Shown here one piece after another: positions 23,301 to 32,162 of a stretch of DNA of 64,000 nt. The stretch is from Cyprinodon diabolis (Eukaryota > Chordata > Actinopteri > Cyprinodontiformes > Cyprinodontidae), in assembly GCA_030533445.1 (NCBI GenBank), contig CM060080.1:39550880-39614879 (forward strand), in the 5' to 3' direction. How positions within the stretch are numbered: the stretch's first letter is position 1; each line of letters opens with the position of its first letter. The position numbers and the translations under genes were made by a program. The notes below the pieces were generated by a model that searched no databases, was not told the DNA's origin, and saw nothing but the letters and a program-made list of their open reading frames with translations.

Positions 23301-24238
23301 AGGCCATCATGCAGCTCCACGCCCGCGGCCGTCGCTCCACGCGGGCCACATCCGCAGCTCCTGCTGCAGCTCCCGCCGCTGATCCCCACGGTGACTCTGA
23401 TAACTCCTCCTCCTCCTCATTGGCTGGACCGGACGCTTCTGGAGGGGAGGAGCAGGCTGCAGAAGACGGAGAGGACTGCCCCCTGAGACAGAGGAGACGT
23501 CAGCAGCATCAGTCCAGCTTCCTGGTCAACGAGGATTCGGATTCCAGTGAGTTTTGGCTGGACCCAATGCCCCGCCCCCGCTCCCCGAGCCCCAGGGAGA
23601 ACTCCACTCTATCCAGCCCCAGCTCCTCTCCTTCACTCCCTGCAGGAGCCTCCAGCTCCTCCTCCAGCTCCAGCAGCGATGACGAGGAGCGCCGCAGCGC
23701 CGTCCGACGGCAGAACGTCATGAGGCGGCGTCGCATGAACGTGGTCTCCAGAGCCGGCAACAGACCCGAGTCCATCCAGGCTCTGTTTTCAGCCATGGAC
23801 TCCTACAGCTACCCGTCAATCTCAGTCGACGATCTTTCCTCATCCTCGTCAGACCAGGAGCAAAACCCCCTGGAAATCAAACCGCCAGCTTCCGATTCCA
23901 GAGAGGAGGAAAAGTGTCTGAGTCCCTCGGACTTTGTGTGCCCGAGCCCAGTGATGTCTCCTGCAAGCCAAGAGCATAACAGGAGCGACAGGACTGATGA
24001 AGAAGGACACGCGGCCGCGTCGCCTCCACCGCTGGATGCATGCAGGACTGAGGGACCCGCTGGAGCAGCCAGGCAGCAGGCGTCCTCAGAGTCTGAGGAA
24101 GAGACTGCAAGTAGACCTGAAGACTCCAGGCCGCTGCGAGAGAAGGTCCTGGCACAGAGCACTGTGAAGCGGACTCATGTGGGATCACATGACGGCGAGT
24201 TGGGCTTGTCGCCTTCTGAAAAGAAGCTCAAGACGTAG
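8174..24238 (+). CDS. dcaf5: DDB1- and CUL4-associated factor 5 (complete, 9 coding exons)
   Basis: Exons 8174-8381, 9905-10048, 10759-10795, 10907-11046, 13472-13601, 18644-18857, 20099-20165, 22800-22927 and 23054-24238 sum to 2253 nt, 750 codons plus TAG, with every junction in frame. DCAF5 is a WD40 substrate receptor of the CUL4-DDB1 ubiquitin ligase. WD repeats fill residues about 50-365; two DDB1-docking WDxR motifs are visible, WDTR at 168-171 and WDIR at 213-216. Other diagnostic segments are [55 protein letters not shown] and [13 protein letters not shown]. The tail, residues 357-750, is acidic and serine-rich and ends EKKLKT, as in human DCAF5, but the protein is about 190 residues shorter than the 942-residue human form. 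I chose ATG 8174 because it gives the family-like start before [14 protein letters not shown] 8198 is an alternative. Confidence 0.96.
9303..9747. mobile_element. hAT-type MITE, copy 2, perfect 8-bp TSD, in dcaf5 intron 1
   Basis: Starts AAGGGCTGAAAC and ends GTTGCAGCCCTA. Flanked by identical octamers gttgacat at 9295-9302 and 9748-9755, the hallmark of hAT insertion. The 445-bp interior is non-coding and shares segments with copies at 7020 and 42947. It ends 157 bp before exon 2. Confidence 0.88.
9905..10048 (+). CDS. dcaf5: dcaf5 exon 2
   Basis: Encodes [15 protein letters not shown] through [13 protein letters not shown] to KVFSGG, the end of WD repeat 1 and the start of repeat 2. Bounded by ctcatcag and GGTG|gtaagg. 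Confidence 0.93.
10759..10795 (+). CDS. dcaf5: dcaf5 exon 3 (37 nt)
   Basis: A very short exon encoding [12 protein letters not shown] plus two bases of the next codon. The acceptor is atccacag and the donor GAGAG|gtgggt. Its place is fixed by reading frame and by conservation of [16 protein letters not shown] across the junctions. Confidence 0.9.
10907..11046 (+). CDS. dcaf5: dcaf5 exon 4
   Basis: Encodes [18 protein letters not shown], then [17 protein letters not shown] and the first WDxR motif (WDTR, residues 168-171). Acceptor cttgcag, donor GGAG|gtgagg. Confidence 0.94.
11147..12044. mobile_element. hAT-like non-autonomous element in dcaf5 intron 4
   Basis: Left end CAGTGTTTCCAACAGG, followed by GAGACTGTGGTGG; the inverse of the right end reads CAGTGTTTTCCATT followed by GAGACTGTGGTGG. 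The pentamer ggctt abuts both ends (11142-11146, 12045-12049), a shorter direct repeat than the usual 8 bp, so the superfamily is tentative. The interior contains a perfect TGACGTCA at 11583-11590 and a segment (about 11640-11705) shared with the hAT elements at 20703 and 55947. Confidence 0.65.
13472..13601 (+). CDS. dcaf5: dcaf5 exon 5
   Basis: Encodes [20 protein letters not shown] through [15 protein letters not shown] and contains the second WDxR motif (residues 213-216). Acceptor tcccacag, donor CGCAG|gtaaga. Confidence 0.94.
13838..14050. mobile_element. Solo left terminal repeat of a Tc1-like element
   Basis: Starts after TA with CAGGTCCTTCTCAAAATATT and continues through ttcattgcacactagttg, atttcaggtcttttatt and cctatctcacaaattagcata, which is the long terminal inverted repeat of a common teleost Tc1 family. 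No transposase and no right terminus follow, so it is a truncated remnant in dcaf5 intron 5. Confidence 0.75.
15140..16360 (+). mobile_element. Intact DD36E Tc1/mariner transposon (Incomer-type), in dcaf5 intron 5
   Basis: The 1221-bp element has perfect 26-bp inverted termini (15140-15165 and 16335-16360; outer part CACTCACCGGCCACTTTATT) and is flanked by TA at 15138-15139 and 16361-16362. It carries one uninterrupted transposase gene. Size, short termini, about 346 aa and the DD36E spacing fit the Incomer (IC) family reported in animals. Complete ends and an open frame imply a young copy. It lies sense to dcaf5. Confidence 0.93.
15288..16328 (+). CDS. DD36E Tc1/mariner transposase (intact, 346 aa)
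   Basis: A cut-and-paste transposase that binds the element's own termini and integrates at TA. The N-terminal helix-turn-helix region runs over residues about 5-110, with the first HTH near [21 protein letters not shown] basic CGRK motif near residue 60 sits between the two paired-type subdomains. The catalytic triad is D155 (in WSDESGF), D246 (in FQQDNAPCH) and E283 (in NPIEHLW), with 36 residues between the last two. The frame ends GGPTRY, then TAG ten bases before the right terminus region. ATG 15288 is the first start after the left terminus. No stop or frameshift is present, so activity is possible but untested. Confidence 0.93.
   Translation: MGKKGDLSDFERGMIVGARRAGLSISETADLLGFSRTTISRVYREGSEKEKTSSERQFCGRKCLVDARGQRRMARLVRADRRATVTQITTRYNQGGQKSISERTVRGTLRQMGYSSRRPHRVPLLSAKNRKLRLQFAQAHGNWTIEDWKNVAWSDESGFLLRHSDGRVRIWRLQHESMDPSCLVSTVQAGGGGVMVWGIFSWHSLGPLVPIEHRCNATAYLSIVADHVHPFMTTMYPTSDGYFQQDNAPCHKAGIISDWFLEHDNEFTVLKWPPQSPDLNPIEHLWDVVEREIRIMDVQPTNLRQLCDAIMSIWTKLPEECFQHLVESMPRRIEAVLKAKGGPTRY
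16622..16724. repeat. Terminus stub plus inverted flank copy beside the DD34E element
   Basis: Positions 16622-16639 repeat the first 18 bp of the DD34E element and are preceded by TA (16620-16621). Positions 16640-16724 are the inverse of 18337-18421, the host sequence right of the element, with one mismatch that I can see in 85 bp. The layout is TA, stub, inverted right flank, TA, full element, TA, right flank. Confidence 0.88.
16725..18336 (+). mobile_element. Intact DD34E Tc1-type transposon with 202-bp inverted repeats, in dcaf5 intron 5
   Basis: The 1612-bp element is flanked by TA (16723-16724, 18337-18338). Its terminal repeats, 16725-16926 and 18135-18336, read as identical over 202 bp. 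Each contains an outer and an inner copy of AAATTAGAATAT (outer near 16738-16751, inner near 16914-16925), the IR/DR layout in which transposase binds two sites per end, as in Sleeping Beauty-like elements. One open transposase frame lies between. Identical ends indicate very recent insertion or conversion. The element lies sense to dcaf5, 307 bp before exon 6. Confidence 0.93.
17044..18048 (+). CDS. DD34E Tc1-type transposase (intact, 334 aa)
   Basis: The transposase of the surrounding element. The N-terminal paired-like region (residues about 1-110) contains an HTH around [18 protein letters not shown], then a basic [10 protein letters not shown] stretch that combines the GRPR-like hook and a nuclear-localisation signal. 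The catalytic residues are D148 (in FSDESKF), D238 (in QQDLAPAHS) and E273 (in NPIENLW), with 34 residues between the last two. The C-terminus is [19 protein letters not shown]. An in-frame ATG at 17008 would add 12 residues; I prefer 17044 because family members start MGK. No disabling change is visible. Confidence 0.93.
   Translation: MGKTADLTVVQKTTIDTLHKEGKTQKVIAKEAGCSQSSVSKHINREAKGRKRCGRKKCTSKRDNRTLERIVKQNPFKNVGEIHKEWTAAGVSASRTTTHRRMKDMGFCCRIPCVKPLLNHRQRQKRLAWAKEKQDWTAGEWSKVMFSDESKFCISFGNQGPRVWRKRREALHPRCLKSSVKFPQSVMVWGAMSSAGVGPLCFLRSRVNAATYQEVLEHFMLPAADQLFGDADFIFQQDLAPAHSAKATSTWLKDHGIPVLNWPANSPDLNPIENLWGIVKKKMQYTRPNNSEELKATIRATWAIITPEQCHRLIDSMPRRIAAVIQAKGGPTKY
18337..18421. repeat. Right flank whose inverted copy lies left of the DD34E element
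   Basis: Host sequence from the right TA to ttcttggat. Its inverse complement occupies 16640-16724. Together with the 202-bp termini it makes a palindrome of about 287 bp per arm around the transposase gene. Confidence 0.85.
18644..18857 (+). CDS. dcaf5: dcaf5 exon 6
   Basis: Encodes [39 protein letters not shown] and [20 protein letters not shown], ending KDQ. Acceptor gccttcag, donor GATCAG|gtggga. Confidence 0.94.
20099..20165 (+). CDS. dcaf5: dcaf5 exon 7
   Basis: Encodes [22 protein letters not shown] and one base of the next glycine codon. Acceptor after a long T-run (tttttcag), donor GCAG|gtgagt. Confidence 0.93.
20703..21253 (-). mobile_element. Truncated hAT element in dcaf5 intron 7, related to the 55947-57341 copy
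   Basis: Reading from 20703, tacggctgcaacaacgaatcg is the decayed inverse end of the element at 55947-57341, and similarity continues to about 21253 (gcaacttttgtaaaaacaaat). It includes the repeated gcgact motifs, a CATGCGC palindrome and an 84-codon open frame on the minus strand that are all shared with the other copy. No partner terminus or TSD was found, so it is truncated or rearranged beyond 21253. Confidence 0.8.
22195..22653 (-). mobile_element. Truncated Harbinger-like MITE in dcaf5 intron 7
   Basis: The right end ctgcagtgtgaacgtagcc followed by TAA is the inverse of the start of the element at 50515. Interior blocks match it in inverse order (gatcttttcaaa, taaacataaatac, gaggacgc..tgacgtca). 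The lower-coordinate terminus is missing. The copy keeps a perfect TGACGTCA at 22250-22257. Confidence 0.8.
22800..22927 (+). CDS. dcaf5: dcaf5 exon 8
   Basis: Encodes [40 protein letters not shown] and VIK, the last WD repeat. Acceptor tttgcag, donor ATCAAG|gttagt. Confidence 0.94.
23054..24238 (+). CDS. dcaf5: dcaf5 exon 9, acidic serine-rich tail
   Basis: A single 1185-nt exon that starts [14 protein letters not shown] and runs to EKKLKT and TAG at 24236-24238. Conserved blocks are [39 protein letters not shown] and [12 protein letters not shown] near its start, and PRPRSPSP with serine runs in the middle. The region is low in complexity and likely disordered. It is the least conserved part of the family and accounts for the shorter total length. 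Confidence 0.95.
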   Translation: MWSPYLQPASEGDLEGRVEDKSRSLYSHEEYISLVLNSGSGLSHDYVSQSIEEDPRMMAFFDSLVRREIEGWSSDSDSDLSEEAIMQLHARGRRSTRATSAAPAAAPAADPHGDSDNSSSSSLAGPDASGGEEQAAEDGEDCPLRQRRRQQHQSSFLVNEDSDSSEFWLDPMPRPRSPSPRENSTLSSPSSSPSLPAGASSSSSSSSSDDEERRSAVRRQNVMRRRRMNVVSRAGNRPESIQALFSAMDSYSYPSISVDDLSSSSSDQEQNPLEIKPPASDSREEEKCLSPSDFVCPSPVMSPASQEHNRSDRTDEEGHAAASPPPLDACRTEGPAGAARQQASSESEEETASRPEDSRPLREKVLAQSTVKRTHVGSHDGELGLSPSEKKLKT

Positions 24239-25452
24239 CCTTTTATCATTTGTACACAGAATTAAACTTAGGAAGTGGATTTTCTGAGTTTCTACAGCTG
24301 AGCTTTTCATTTCTGACTCCATCTTGTTTCACATGTTTCACCTCAAACTGCTGAGAGGGACGGAGTGGTTGGCTTCGGTCGAAGAGCAAACAGTTTGGAC
24401 TGAAAACCAGATTACAGGAAAATAGAAATAAGCTGCATATTGGTCGTATTTCAGAGGCTTTATTTTTATGTGATATGAGGTTCTGATTGTTGCAGAAATG
24501 TTCACCTCTGATGACATCAAGTTCTGAACTAAATCTAGATGTTTAGTTGCAGACGTTTCACTTGGAGCCTGTTCTGCTTAGCTTTGTTCTCATCAACTCA
24601 GTTTATGCTGCTTCAGGAAGTTTAAAAAAATGAAATGCCTCCTCTACCGTTTCTATAAGCTGTGCATTAAAACTTAATGTTCTTTCTGTGTTCTTCATCA
24701 GACTACAGTTAACAGTCATCTCACCTGTTTTCCTGCAAGTAAAATAGTTGATCTGTGACATTTTCCAGTGATTTTGAATAATTGAAAATTAGTCAACTAT
24801 GAAGGATTCAAGTGCTACACCAGCATCTGCTCCCAGTCTCCATGGCAACAGGATTTAGACCCTCTGACTGTAATGGATAGTTCGCTCAGCTCACTCTACT
24901 GCAGTTCAGAAATGGTGAAATATAACATTGTTTTTCTTGACCCTTTTACTCTGGATTCCTGCACAGTCTGAAACTTTGGAGTTTGAAAAAGTGCTTTGTT
25001 CTCTTTCAAAGCTTAGTGCTCAGCTTTTCTTCTACAGCTACCATTTCAGGTGCCATCAATTCGACATGAGACAATAAGCTGGAATTGCACCCGATTGAAC
25101 CAAACTAATCCCATCAACAATCGTACATCCTCTACTGGTTTCAAAAGCTGCTTAAAATTTACTGAAACAGCCTTGAAAAACTAAAATCTATTCACCCGCT
25201 CCTTAAATGGCAAAATTGCTCCGAGGAGGAAGGCGTGATGCAATCAGATTGCCCACTCTTTCATCGCAGAACATATAAACCTCCTTAGAGTCGACCAAAG
25301 CGGGAAGTAACTGATCAAATGTTTGACACTATTTATGAGGAGGAAGCAAACCACTTCATCACACTGAGGGTCAGAGATTTCTGACAGCTAGGCAGCAAAC
25401 ATGTACGATTCATGTGCAGGATTCTCACATTTACTTTTAACTCATTAATGGC

Positions 25453-25471
25453 GACCACTAGGGGGCAGCAG
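25453..25471 (+). promoter_or_regulatory. Candidate CTCF site (full core match)
   Basis: CCACTAGGGGGCAGC (25455-25469) matches all 15 positions of the CTCF core written as CCASYAGRKGGCRSY. It lies between dcaf5 and actn1. Occupancy is not known. Confidence 0.6.
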
Positions 25472-25859
25472 AAACAACCCACTGGTTTTGTAGATAGAAC
25501 TAATACCAAAGTTTAAGCAGATTGAACTTGGTTTAGTCTTAATCACACATGTGAAAGGACGGTAGATTTTCTTTCCTGATTTATACATAAGTAGGTTCGC
25601 TGCTTAAAAAATATGTAGATTGATAGCTTGTATGGAGGGGGAGGCAATCTTGAAGTGAATTCAAACAAGTAGCTTCCTCTTTCTAGGAGATGATTGAAAC
25701 CTGCAGCTCCTGACAGTGTGAGGATTGTTCATGAAGTATATGATGTCACCTTTCTGAGGAAACTGGCATCACTTTGCTCTAAGGCAACAGAGCTGGTGGT
25801 TAAAAACCAACAGCTATGAAGGAAGATCAATGAGGAAAAATCAACTCAGGTGAATATGA

Positions 25860-26220
25860 CAAGAAGGGAAAATGAAACAGGCAAACAAGTTTTCCTGGAA
25901 GGGAAATTGGCAGAAAGTGTGAGAAACTTTAGATGGGAAAAAAAGGCAAAGGAAGACAAATTATTAAAAGGAGAGGATTGAAGGAATAAAGGGTGGAAAA
26001 TAAGTGAAGGGCACAAGAAATGAGAGACTCAATGAATTAAGTGAAGGAAGAAGAAAGTAAAAGGAAAGAACCTTGGAGAGAAGTGATGGAAAAACGAACA
26101 AAGAAAGATGAACTGCAGAAGGAAGGAAGGGAGTCCAGAAAGAATAAATGAAAGAAGCTACAAAATGCATAAGCCAGGAAAAGAAGATGTTTAACGAATA
26201 AAGGACAGAAATAAAGAACG
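25860..26220 (+). repeat. Purine-rich low-complexity tract
   Basis: About 360 bp dominated by A and G on the + strand, with scattered gaagg and gaaag units. It looks like a decayed GGAA/GAAA microsatellite. Confidence 0.6.
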
Positions 26221-26481
26221 GTGTGAGCATGGGCGTAATTTTGGGGGGGCTGGGGGGGGACATGTCCCCTACAATTTTTTTTAAACATCTGTTTTGGTCC
26301 TCTGCACATGTTACTGACAAAACACAATGTTACCCTACAGTACACAGATATTTGTCGAGCACTAGGACCAAGCGGAAAAACCGCAGCTCAAATTGAAGCC
26401 CGCTGATTGGCCCACTGGCTGTCTCACTTTACAAACATCTGATGCGCTAATGTGATTGGATGGTCAAACACGCTGAAGTTA

Positions 26482-26753
26482 CACTGGAAAACCTAACTAA
26501 TAATAAGTAAGAGTATTTACCTTTAATCTGAGTGGGTAAATGAAATGATCTGCCAATGGAATGAGTATTTTTACTCTTAAAATAAGATATTTAGATAAAA
26601 TGCACTTATAAGATGAAGCAATTGTGTTTTCTTATTTTAAATGTAAATTGTCTTGTTCTATTGGCAAAATGTGTCTTTTTCCTTCATAATTCAAGAACAA
26701 ATGCACTTATTTTAAGATTAAATGACTTATCTAGATTTTGATTCTTTCCAGTG
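26482..26753. mobile_element. TA-flanked palindromic MITE, copy 2
   Basis: Starts CACTGGAAAACC and ends TCTTTCCAGTG, flanked by TA (26480-26481, 26754-26755). It shares ccaatggaatgag, cttattttaaatgtaaattg and cttgttc(t/c)attggcaaa with copies 1, 3 and 4. Confidence 0.78.
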
Positions 26754-26874
26754 TAGTTATATTAAAAAATACTTGCTTCTGAAATAAATAAAACTGAATG
26801 AAGAAGGGAAAGGAAGTTTTTTCAGTATTTTCATTCCATTTTATTCTTTTCCATACCTTTCCAGACCTTGGGTT

Positions 26875-27265
26875 ATGAGTAAAAATCGATTTGACAATTT
26901 ATCCGGATTTTCGGATGCCTGATTTAATATCAATCTTTCAGTTCATAATATGGATAAAAATCAAGAAAAAAACTTTTTTCCCTAAAAACAATGAGGGAAA
27001 ATGTGCTGCATCACACATTTCTGTGGTTAAGGGACTCATAGAGGTGGACTCACTTAAACCCCAAACAACATGGATACCAAACTAACTGACTGATCCATGT
27101 CTACTGATGAACATCTACACAACTTTCTTCTTTTTTAACTAAACCTTTCAGTTTGATAGCTGGGTAAAATATCGCAGCATGTAGTAACATGGCAATATCG
27201 TCATATCGTATTGTGACCCAAGTATTGTGACACATATCGTATCGCAACAAATGCCAAAACTCACC
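26875..27265 (+). repeat. Unclassified interspersed repeat, copy A
   Basis: Aligns in direct orientation with 52205-52570: both carry atcaatctttcag/atcgatctttcag, then gtggact, acatgg(a/c)taccaa, ctgatgaacat and tagctggg(t/c)a(a/g)aatatcgca. Similarity is patchy, so the element is old. Class unknown. Confidence 0.55.
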
Positions 27266-28728
27266 CAAAATTAAAATCAAATTCTATGAGATTGAATTTT
27301 TTATAAAAACCAAAGGCAGTAGGAAATGTGGACCACTTCCTGCTGCTTAGAACCCGACTGCTTATAACATGCAACATCTTAGCTGACGCATAATTTGATG
27401 CTCTGCAAGGAGGCAAAAAATACATAAGTTATGCAGTTCACATTATTTTAATGCAGGTCAAGATCCCATTCCTGTCCTCTAGGACGTAATGCAGATGAGC
27501 AGGACGTATCCAGTAATATACCTTCTTCTGAACATGTGTCGTTATGGGACTGCTGTACGCTTTGCTTCACTTTACATTCAGGGCCTGAACTGTGAGGGAA
27601 GCTGATTCCTTTAAATATCTTCCCATGTCTTTAGATGGTTGCATCACACGAGCAGCGTTATTGTTTTATGCTGAAGTATTTAGGAATGGTTACCAGAGGT
27701 CCATTTCCACCATCAAAGGTCACATCCACAACTGGGAGGAGCCCAGTTTAACCACAGCCTTGGATGGCGTTCAGCTAGAGCAGGGTTTAATCCGCTCTAA
27801 TGTTTTTTGGAGCGAAACTCTCATTTTCAAGGTACTTTGAACACTGTTGGAGTACAGTTATATCCTCATTCTCTATCACATCATAGGAAAGAGTGATGCT
27901 GAAGACTTTGTGATGTCAGGTGAGGTTTTAGCCGAAGACGTCTGCTCCCTAACCCACACACGGCTCAGTGGGAGGGACGGCAGCCCATGCAGCAGTAGTC
28001 CATACATGGCTCAGCCTTAGCAGCTCGGGCAGCTATTGAAGAATTCCCCTTCGGAGATGACTGGAATACCTCTGGAAGCTGCCAGAGACCAAACCCAGCC
28101 AGCAGCATCCGCCAGCTCCTCTCATGAGCCTGAGCGCCTTCAGAATCAGCAATAGCTCCTCTGCATAACCTGCTCTTCTTTTAAACCATATATTCAGACC
28201 TCTGCTGACCTCAAACTCAGAGCTTTTCAACATTTTGTTACAAACTTCTACTTTATTTAGATATTTCATGTTCCAGTTTTTAGTTTTGTAGTTACAATAG
28301 CAAGTGTTTAAGGCACATCTTTGAGCGCTGCTCAATTTAACACTAAAAATTCTCTCTAGTCTCAGCAAACTTTCTTATATCAGTTTGACAACTTTGCAAC
28401 AAACCATTGCATTGATTGGAGATGTTATGTTTTTTAGCCTCTTAATATCCACTTCATTTTGGGAAATTCTGGCCTATTTTGCAGACCCAAATGGAAAAGC
28501 AAATAACTTAGGAACTGTAAGCCCAGATTACATGACATGACACAGCCCAAGCTGCATCAGTTCAAACAAGACGCTGTGTCCATAAAATGACTTGGTGGTT
28601 GAATAATGGAGAAATAAGCTGAGTCGCTTTAAAACGGGTCGCCGGCGACCCGGTGTTTGGCTCCCCCCTATTTTCTGAGTTCAGTCTTCCTTTCATAAAC
28701 ATGACCAACGTCCCTGTCTCTGGTAAAG

Positions 28729-29019
28729 AACTGCAAAAACAATCTAGAAATCAGTAAAAATTTCTTCAATTAAGTGCATTTACCCTTAATTTTAGTAGGT
28801 TAATGGGATGAGTTCCCAATGGAATGAGCGTTTTCACTCCTGAAATAAGATAATAGGATAATATGCACTTGAAATAAGACAATGCATTGGTTTTTTTCTT
28901 ATTTTAAATGTAAATTGTCTTGTTTCATTGGCAAAGTGTCTCACTTACCTCCTCAATTCAAGAACAAATGCCCTAATTGAAGAAAAATTGACTTATCTAG
29001 GTTTGTATTTTTTCCAGTG
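28729..29019. mobile_element. TA-MITE family, copy 3 (degraded ends)
   Basis: Left end actgcaaaaac and right end tttttccagtg with the same interior blocks as copy 2, such as gatgagttcccaatggaatg and cttgtttcattggcaaag. The flanking TA pair is no longer visible. Confidence 0.72.
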
Positions 29020-31035
29020 AGAAAACTATTTCCACATCATAATAATGCATGTACCACCTTCAACCATTTAGTATCGGCTGCAGGGTTTAGTTTTTTTATA
29101 ATAAGAGCAGATTTTTCCCTTCTTCTACATCTTTGCTGTATCCTCTACCTGTTAAACGGAGGGCATCTATCAGCTTTCCTCCTGCCTCTCTTCCACAAAT
29201 GTAGAAATAGTTTTCCTGATTCTCCAACCTGAGCTGAGGGTCTCTGCTGTTAAGGTGGGCGGCCATATTCTTCTTGGTTTTTAGTAGCGCCAAACTCTCC
29301 CCAATTTAGAAAGATGGATTGAACAGTGGCTAAACATAAATGCACACTGTTCATCCGCAAAGGTTTGCAAAATACAGTTAACCATGAGAGAAACCCCAAT
29401 AAATGATGTTTGTGTACCCCTAAAATGGGAAAGATCAGCCTGCTGGGAACCAGGACAAGCAGTTCATTTACCTGTTTCATATTTTGCAGCATGGCATAAA
29501 AGCCTATTATGTCATTAAACCAGCAGGAGCTTCTATTGGTTGTTCATATCGGACCTTTCATTTTAGATGTGACACTTCATATTGCCTGTATGCTTTGACT
29601 ATTCAAATACTAATTCAGCATCAAAAGCTTCTTTATGCTCATCGCTTACCTGAAAAATAATTATTCAAACTATTTATGAGCCTAAAAACAAGGATAGAAG
29701 CCATTTGGGGTTTAAAACGCCAGCACATTTTTAGCTCTTCTCTATAAATGAGTAAAAAAATAATTTAGCTTTCACATCAAAAGGAACATTTGTGACATGC
29801 ATAACTCTTTATATTCATTAAAATCTATTGTTTATAAACAAATTCAACCCCAGTTTAAAAATGAATGCAAAGGGGGTTATTAATTTATCAGTATAATGAA
29901 TATTCTATACAGCTAAACAGTTTCCTGAGTGGTCCTAAATGTAACGTTAATGACTCCCTTTGTTTTTTGCAAATGGCTGAGGGCTAATTAGCTGATGGAA
30001 GTGTGTATAATAATCACAGTAGCACGGGCCAAACTCTTACGGATAACCTGCTCTCAGCTGCTTTTATTTCCTTCCATCCTGAGGACTGCTGATGTTTTCA
30101 CTGCTGCTGCTTCCCTCGGCTCTACAGCAGAGCGTGAGCTGGCAGCCTGATCTCCTATCCTGTGACATCACTTTCCCAAACATGCCCCACTGGAAGTTTG
30201 TCCATATATGGAAGAGCTCCACTTTCTCTTGTCAGGGCTATCCCACTTTTCTGCCCTCTGTGAGAGAGAGACTCTGAGAGGAAGAGTCATCTTACCTTAC
30301 AAGGCAGACAGACCTGGCCATCTCTCTCCACATGCTTACAATAGCTGAGCTTTGACACACCTTTCTGCCAGCGGCTTCATGCAACCTTGTTGCCTGTTAA
30401 TGGATCCTGGGAGCAAAACTCCACTCATGCTTCTTTATTTTTAGGGCTGAAAACTATTTGGGAACTCCTCAATTATGTTGAGATAAAAAAATATATATAT
30501 ATTTTATTTGGTGACATTCATATCTATCCTTTAGGAAGATCATCAGTTTGACTTTAATTTTAAAGGTTTTTGCATCAGGTGTGGCTTTACATTATTGAAG
30601 ACTTTGAAGCTTTGGATGAAAGTCAAGGCTGATCAGTGGATTTTTCCTCAGATGTTTTTTGTAAGACTACTAGAGTCAACTTGGCCCTAGAAAGAAACTA
30701 TTCAAAATCATTGTGACATGTCTGTTTGGTTCTGCTGAATAAAATGCTAATTCTGAATAGAAAATTGTGAATGGTTAAGTTCATTCAGAACCTTTGTTAT
30801 TGTCTGACAGTGCAACTGATGGACAACAACAAAGCAGCGGCTCATTGTGGAAGGAAAATTGTCATGTTTTACCCAGAAAAATCTGAAAAGTGCGGCTTAC
30901 AATTTTATTCAGCCTCCTCCCAGATGTTGGAGAAACTACTTCCAGATCGTAAAGAGTCGACTTAGGTGTCAGGGGCATCTAATCCGTTCAATTACAAAAA
31001 TGGAAAAAGGCGCAAGGAAGGGATGATTCACATTA

Positions 31036-31171
31036 GAGGAAGGAAGGAAGGAAGGAAGCAAGGAAGGAAGGAAGGAAGGAAGGAAGGAAGGAAGCAAGGA
31101 AGGAAGGAAGGAAGGAAGGAAGGAAGGAAGCAAGGAAGGAAGGAAGGAAGGAAGGAAGGAAGGAAGGAAGA
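31036..31171 (+). repeat. (GGAA)n microsatellite with 36-bp periodic interruptions
   Basis: About 34 GGAA/AAGG units. A single G-to-C change (gcaagg) recurs at 31059, 31095 and 31131, exactly 36 bp apart, so blocks of nine tetramers were duplicated as a unit. It ends about 890 bp before the actn1 start codon. Confidence 0.9.
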
Positions 31172-31759
31172 AAAAATAAAGGGAACAAATGGCAGGATGA
31201 ACAATTGGAGAATACTATAATAATCCCAAAAGGAAATTAAGTATTTTACAGTAAATATTAGGGATTTTATCCAGTTTTACTTGTAGCAAGAGGGAAAGAG
31301 ACAAAGAAAGGATAGAATAAAAAAGGAAAAATACAAAGAATAGAAGAATAGACCCAATAGATAAAGAGAGAGAAGAAAAGCAATGAGTGATGCATCAAAA
31401 AGAGGCATGACAGCAATTCAGAAATAAGGAATGAAACATATAGAGGGTGAGAATTAAAACCTTTTCCTTTTTCCCATAGTGACCCAGAACTGGAAACTAA
31501 AACAAAATAAACAGTATTGTGTCAAACTGTGTAAAATCTTTCATAGTTAGTGGTTAGTTTAACCATAACAGTCTGTAAAAAGAACCTTTGCTGACTACTA
31601 TAATAAAAACATCTTTCCAAGCATCGTTAACTGCTGTAAATATGCCAGCAGGAGTAAAAATGTTACATTTTAATTCAACTTTGGCATAAAAAAAATAAAA
31701 ACATAAAATGAAACGTTTCCTTTCTTTTTTAGCAGAGTTTGGTTCACCCTGCGCACTCA

Positions 31760-32063
31760 ACCTTGGATATAAAGCTTGGGCGCTGACAGCCACGACAACC
31801 AATAGGAGACAAGGGGGGCGGGCTCTATCCCGAGAGCTTATCCAATCAAATTTCAGCAGCCAGTTATCGATTCTAATTTGTCTGGAGCAAAGTTTTTTGC
31901 GTGTTTGTCGCTCCTCGAAACAAGACCTGCCTACAGCGGGTAGGAGGGGAACACGGAGAGCAGATAGAGGGAAGGAAGCCGGAGGTTGGACCGTTAATTA
32001 CAGCCGCACACCGAGGAGCTGCAGAGAAAACATCCGCAGACAGAGCCAGGATCCAGGGACAGG
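31760..32063 (+). promoter_or_regulatory. actn1: Putative actn1 promoter and 5' leader
   Basis: A TATAAA lies at 31768-31773, CCAAT motifs lie at 31799-31803 and 31842-31846, and a GC box (ggggggcgggc) lies near 31813-31823. The stretch is GC-richer than its surroundings and ends at the actn1 ATG. The transcription start is not determinable: the motif order (TATA before CCAAT) suggests that not all are used. Confidence 0.5.
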
Positions 32064-32162
32064 ATGGAGCACTGCGACGGAGAGAACGAGTACATGCAGC
32101 CGGAGGATGACTGGGACCGGGATATGCTGCTGGATCCTGCCTGGGAGAAGCAGCAGAGGAAG
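32064..32162 (+). CDS. actn1: Alpha-actinin-1, first coding exon (rest beyond window)
   Basis: Encodes 33 residues starting [17 protein letters not shown] and ending [10 protein letters not shown], the N-terminal leader just before the first calponin-homology domain of non-muscle alpha-actinin, an antiparallel actin cross-linker of stress fibres and adhesions. The exon ends in phase 0 at AGGAAG|gtgaga, where alpha-actinin genes split before the TFTAWCN segment. ATG 32064 has G at -3 to +4 context (caggATGg). I searched the remaining 31.8 kb by eye and found no exon 2. Position downstream of dcaf5 in the same orientation matches human ACTN1. The leader alone does not exclude actn4; synteny decides it. 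Confidence 0.92.

Larger units (their letters stand above)
24239..31700. other. dcaf5 3' UTR and dcaf5-actn1 intergenic region
   Basis: No supported coding gene. ATTAAA variants occur near 24262 and 24665, but no clear AATAAA follows dcaf5 closely. Contents are a CTCF consensus (25455), purine-rich low-complexity DNA (25860-26220 and 31270-31420), TA-flanked MITEs (26482, 28729), a diverged repeat (26875-27265) and a (GGAA)n array (31036-31171). From about 27300 to 28700 and 29020 to 31000 I see nothing that I can name. Confidence 0.6.

Noticed and set aside
23509..24188. Several minus-strand frames of about 100 codons opposite dcaf5 exon 9
   Set aside because: They lie opposite a confirmed GC- and serine-rich coding exon; such shadows are expected from its codon use.
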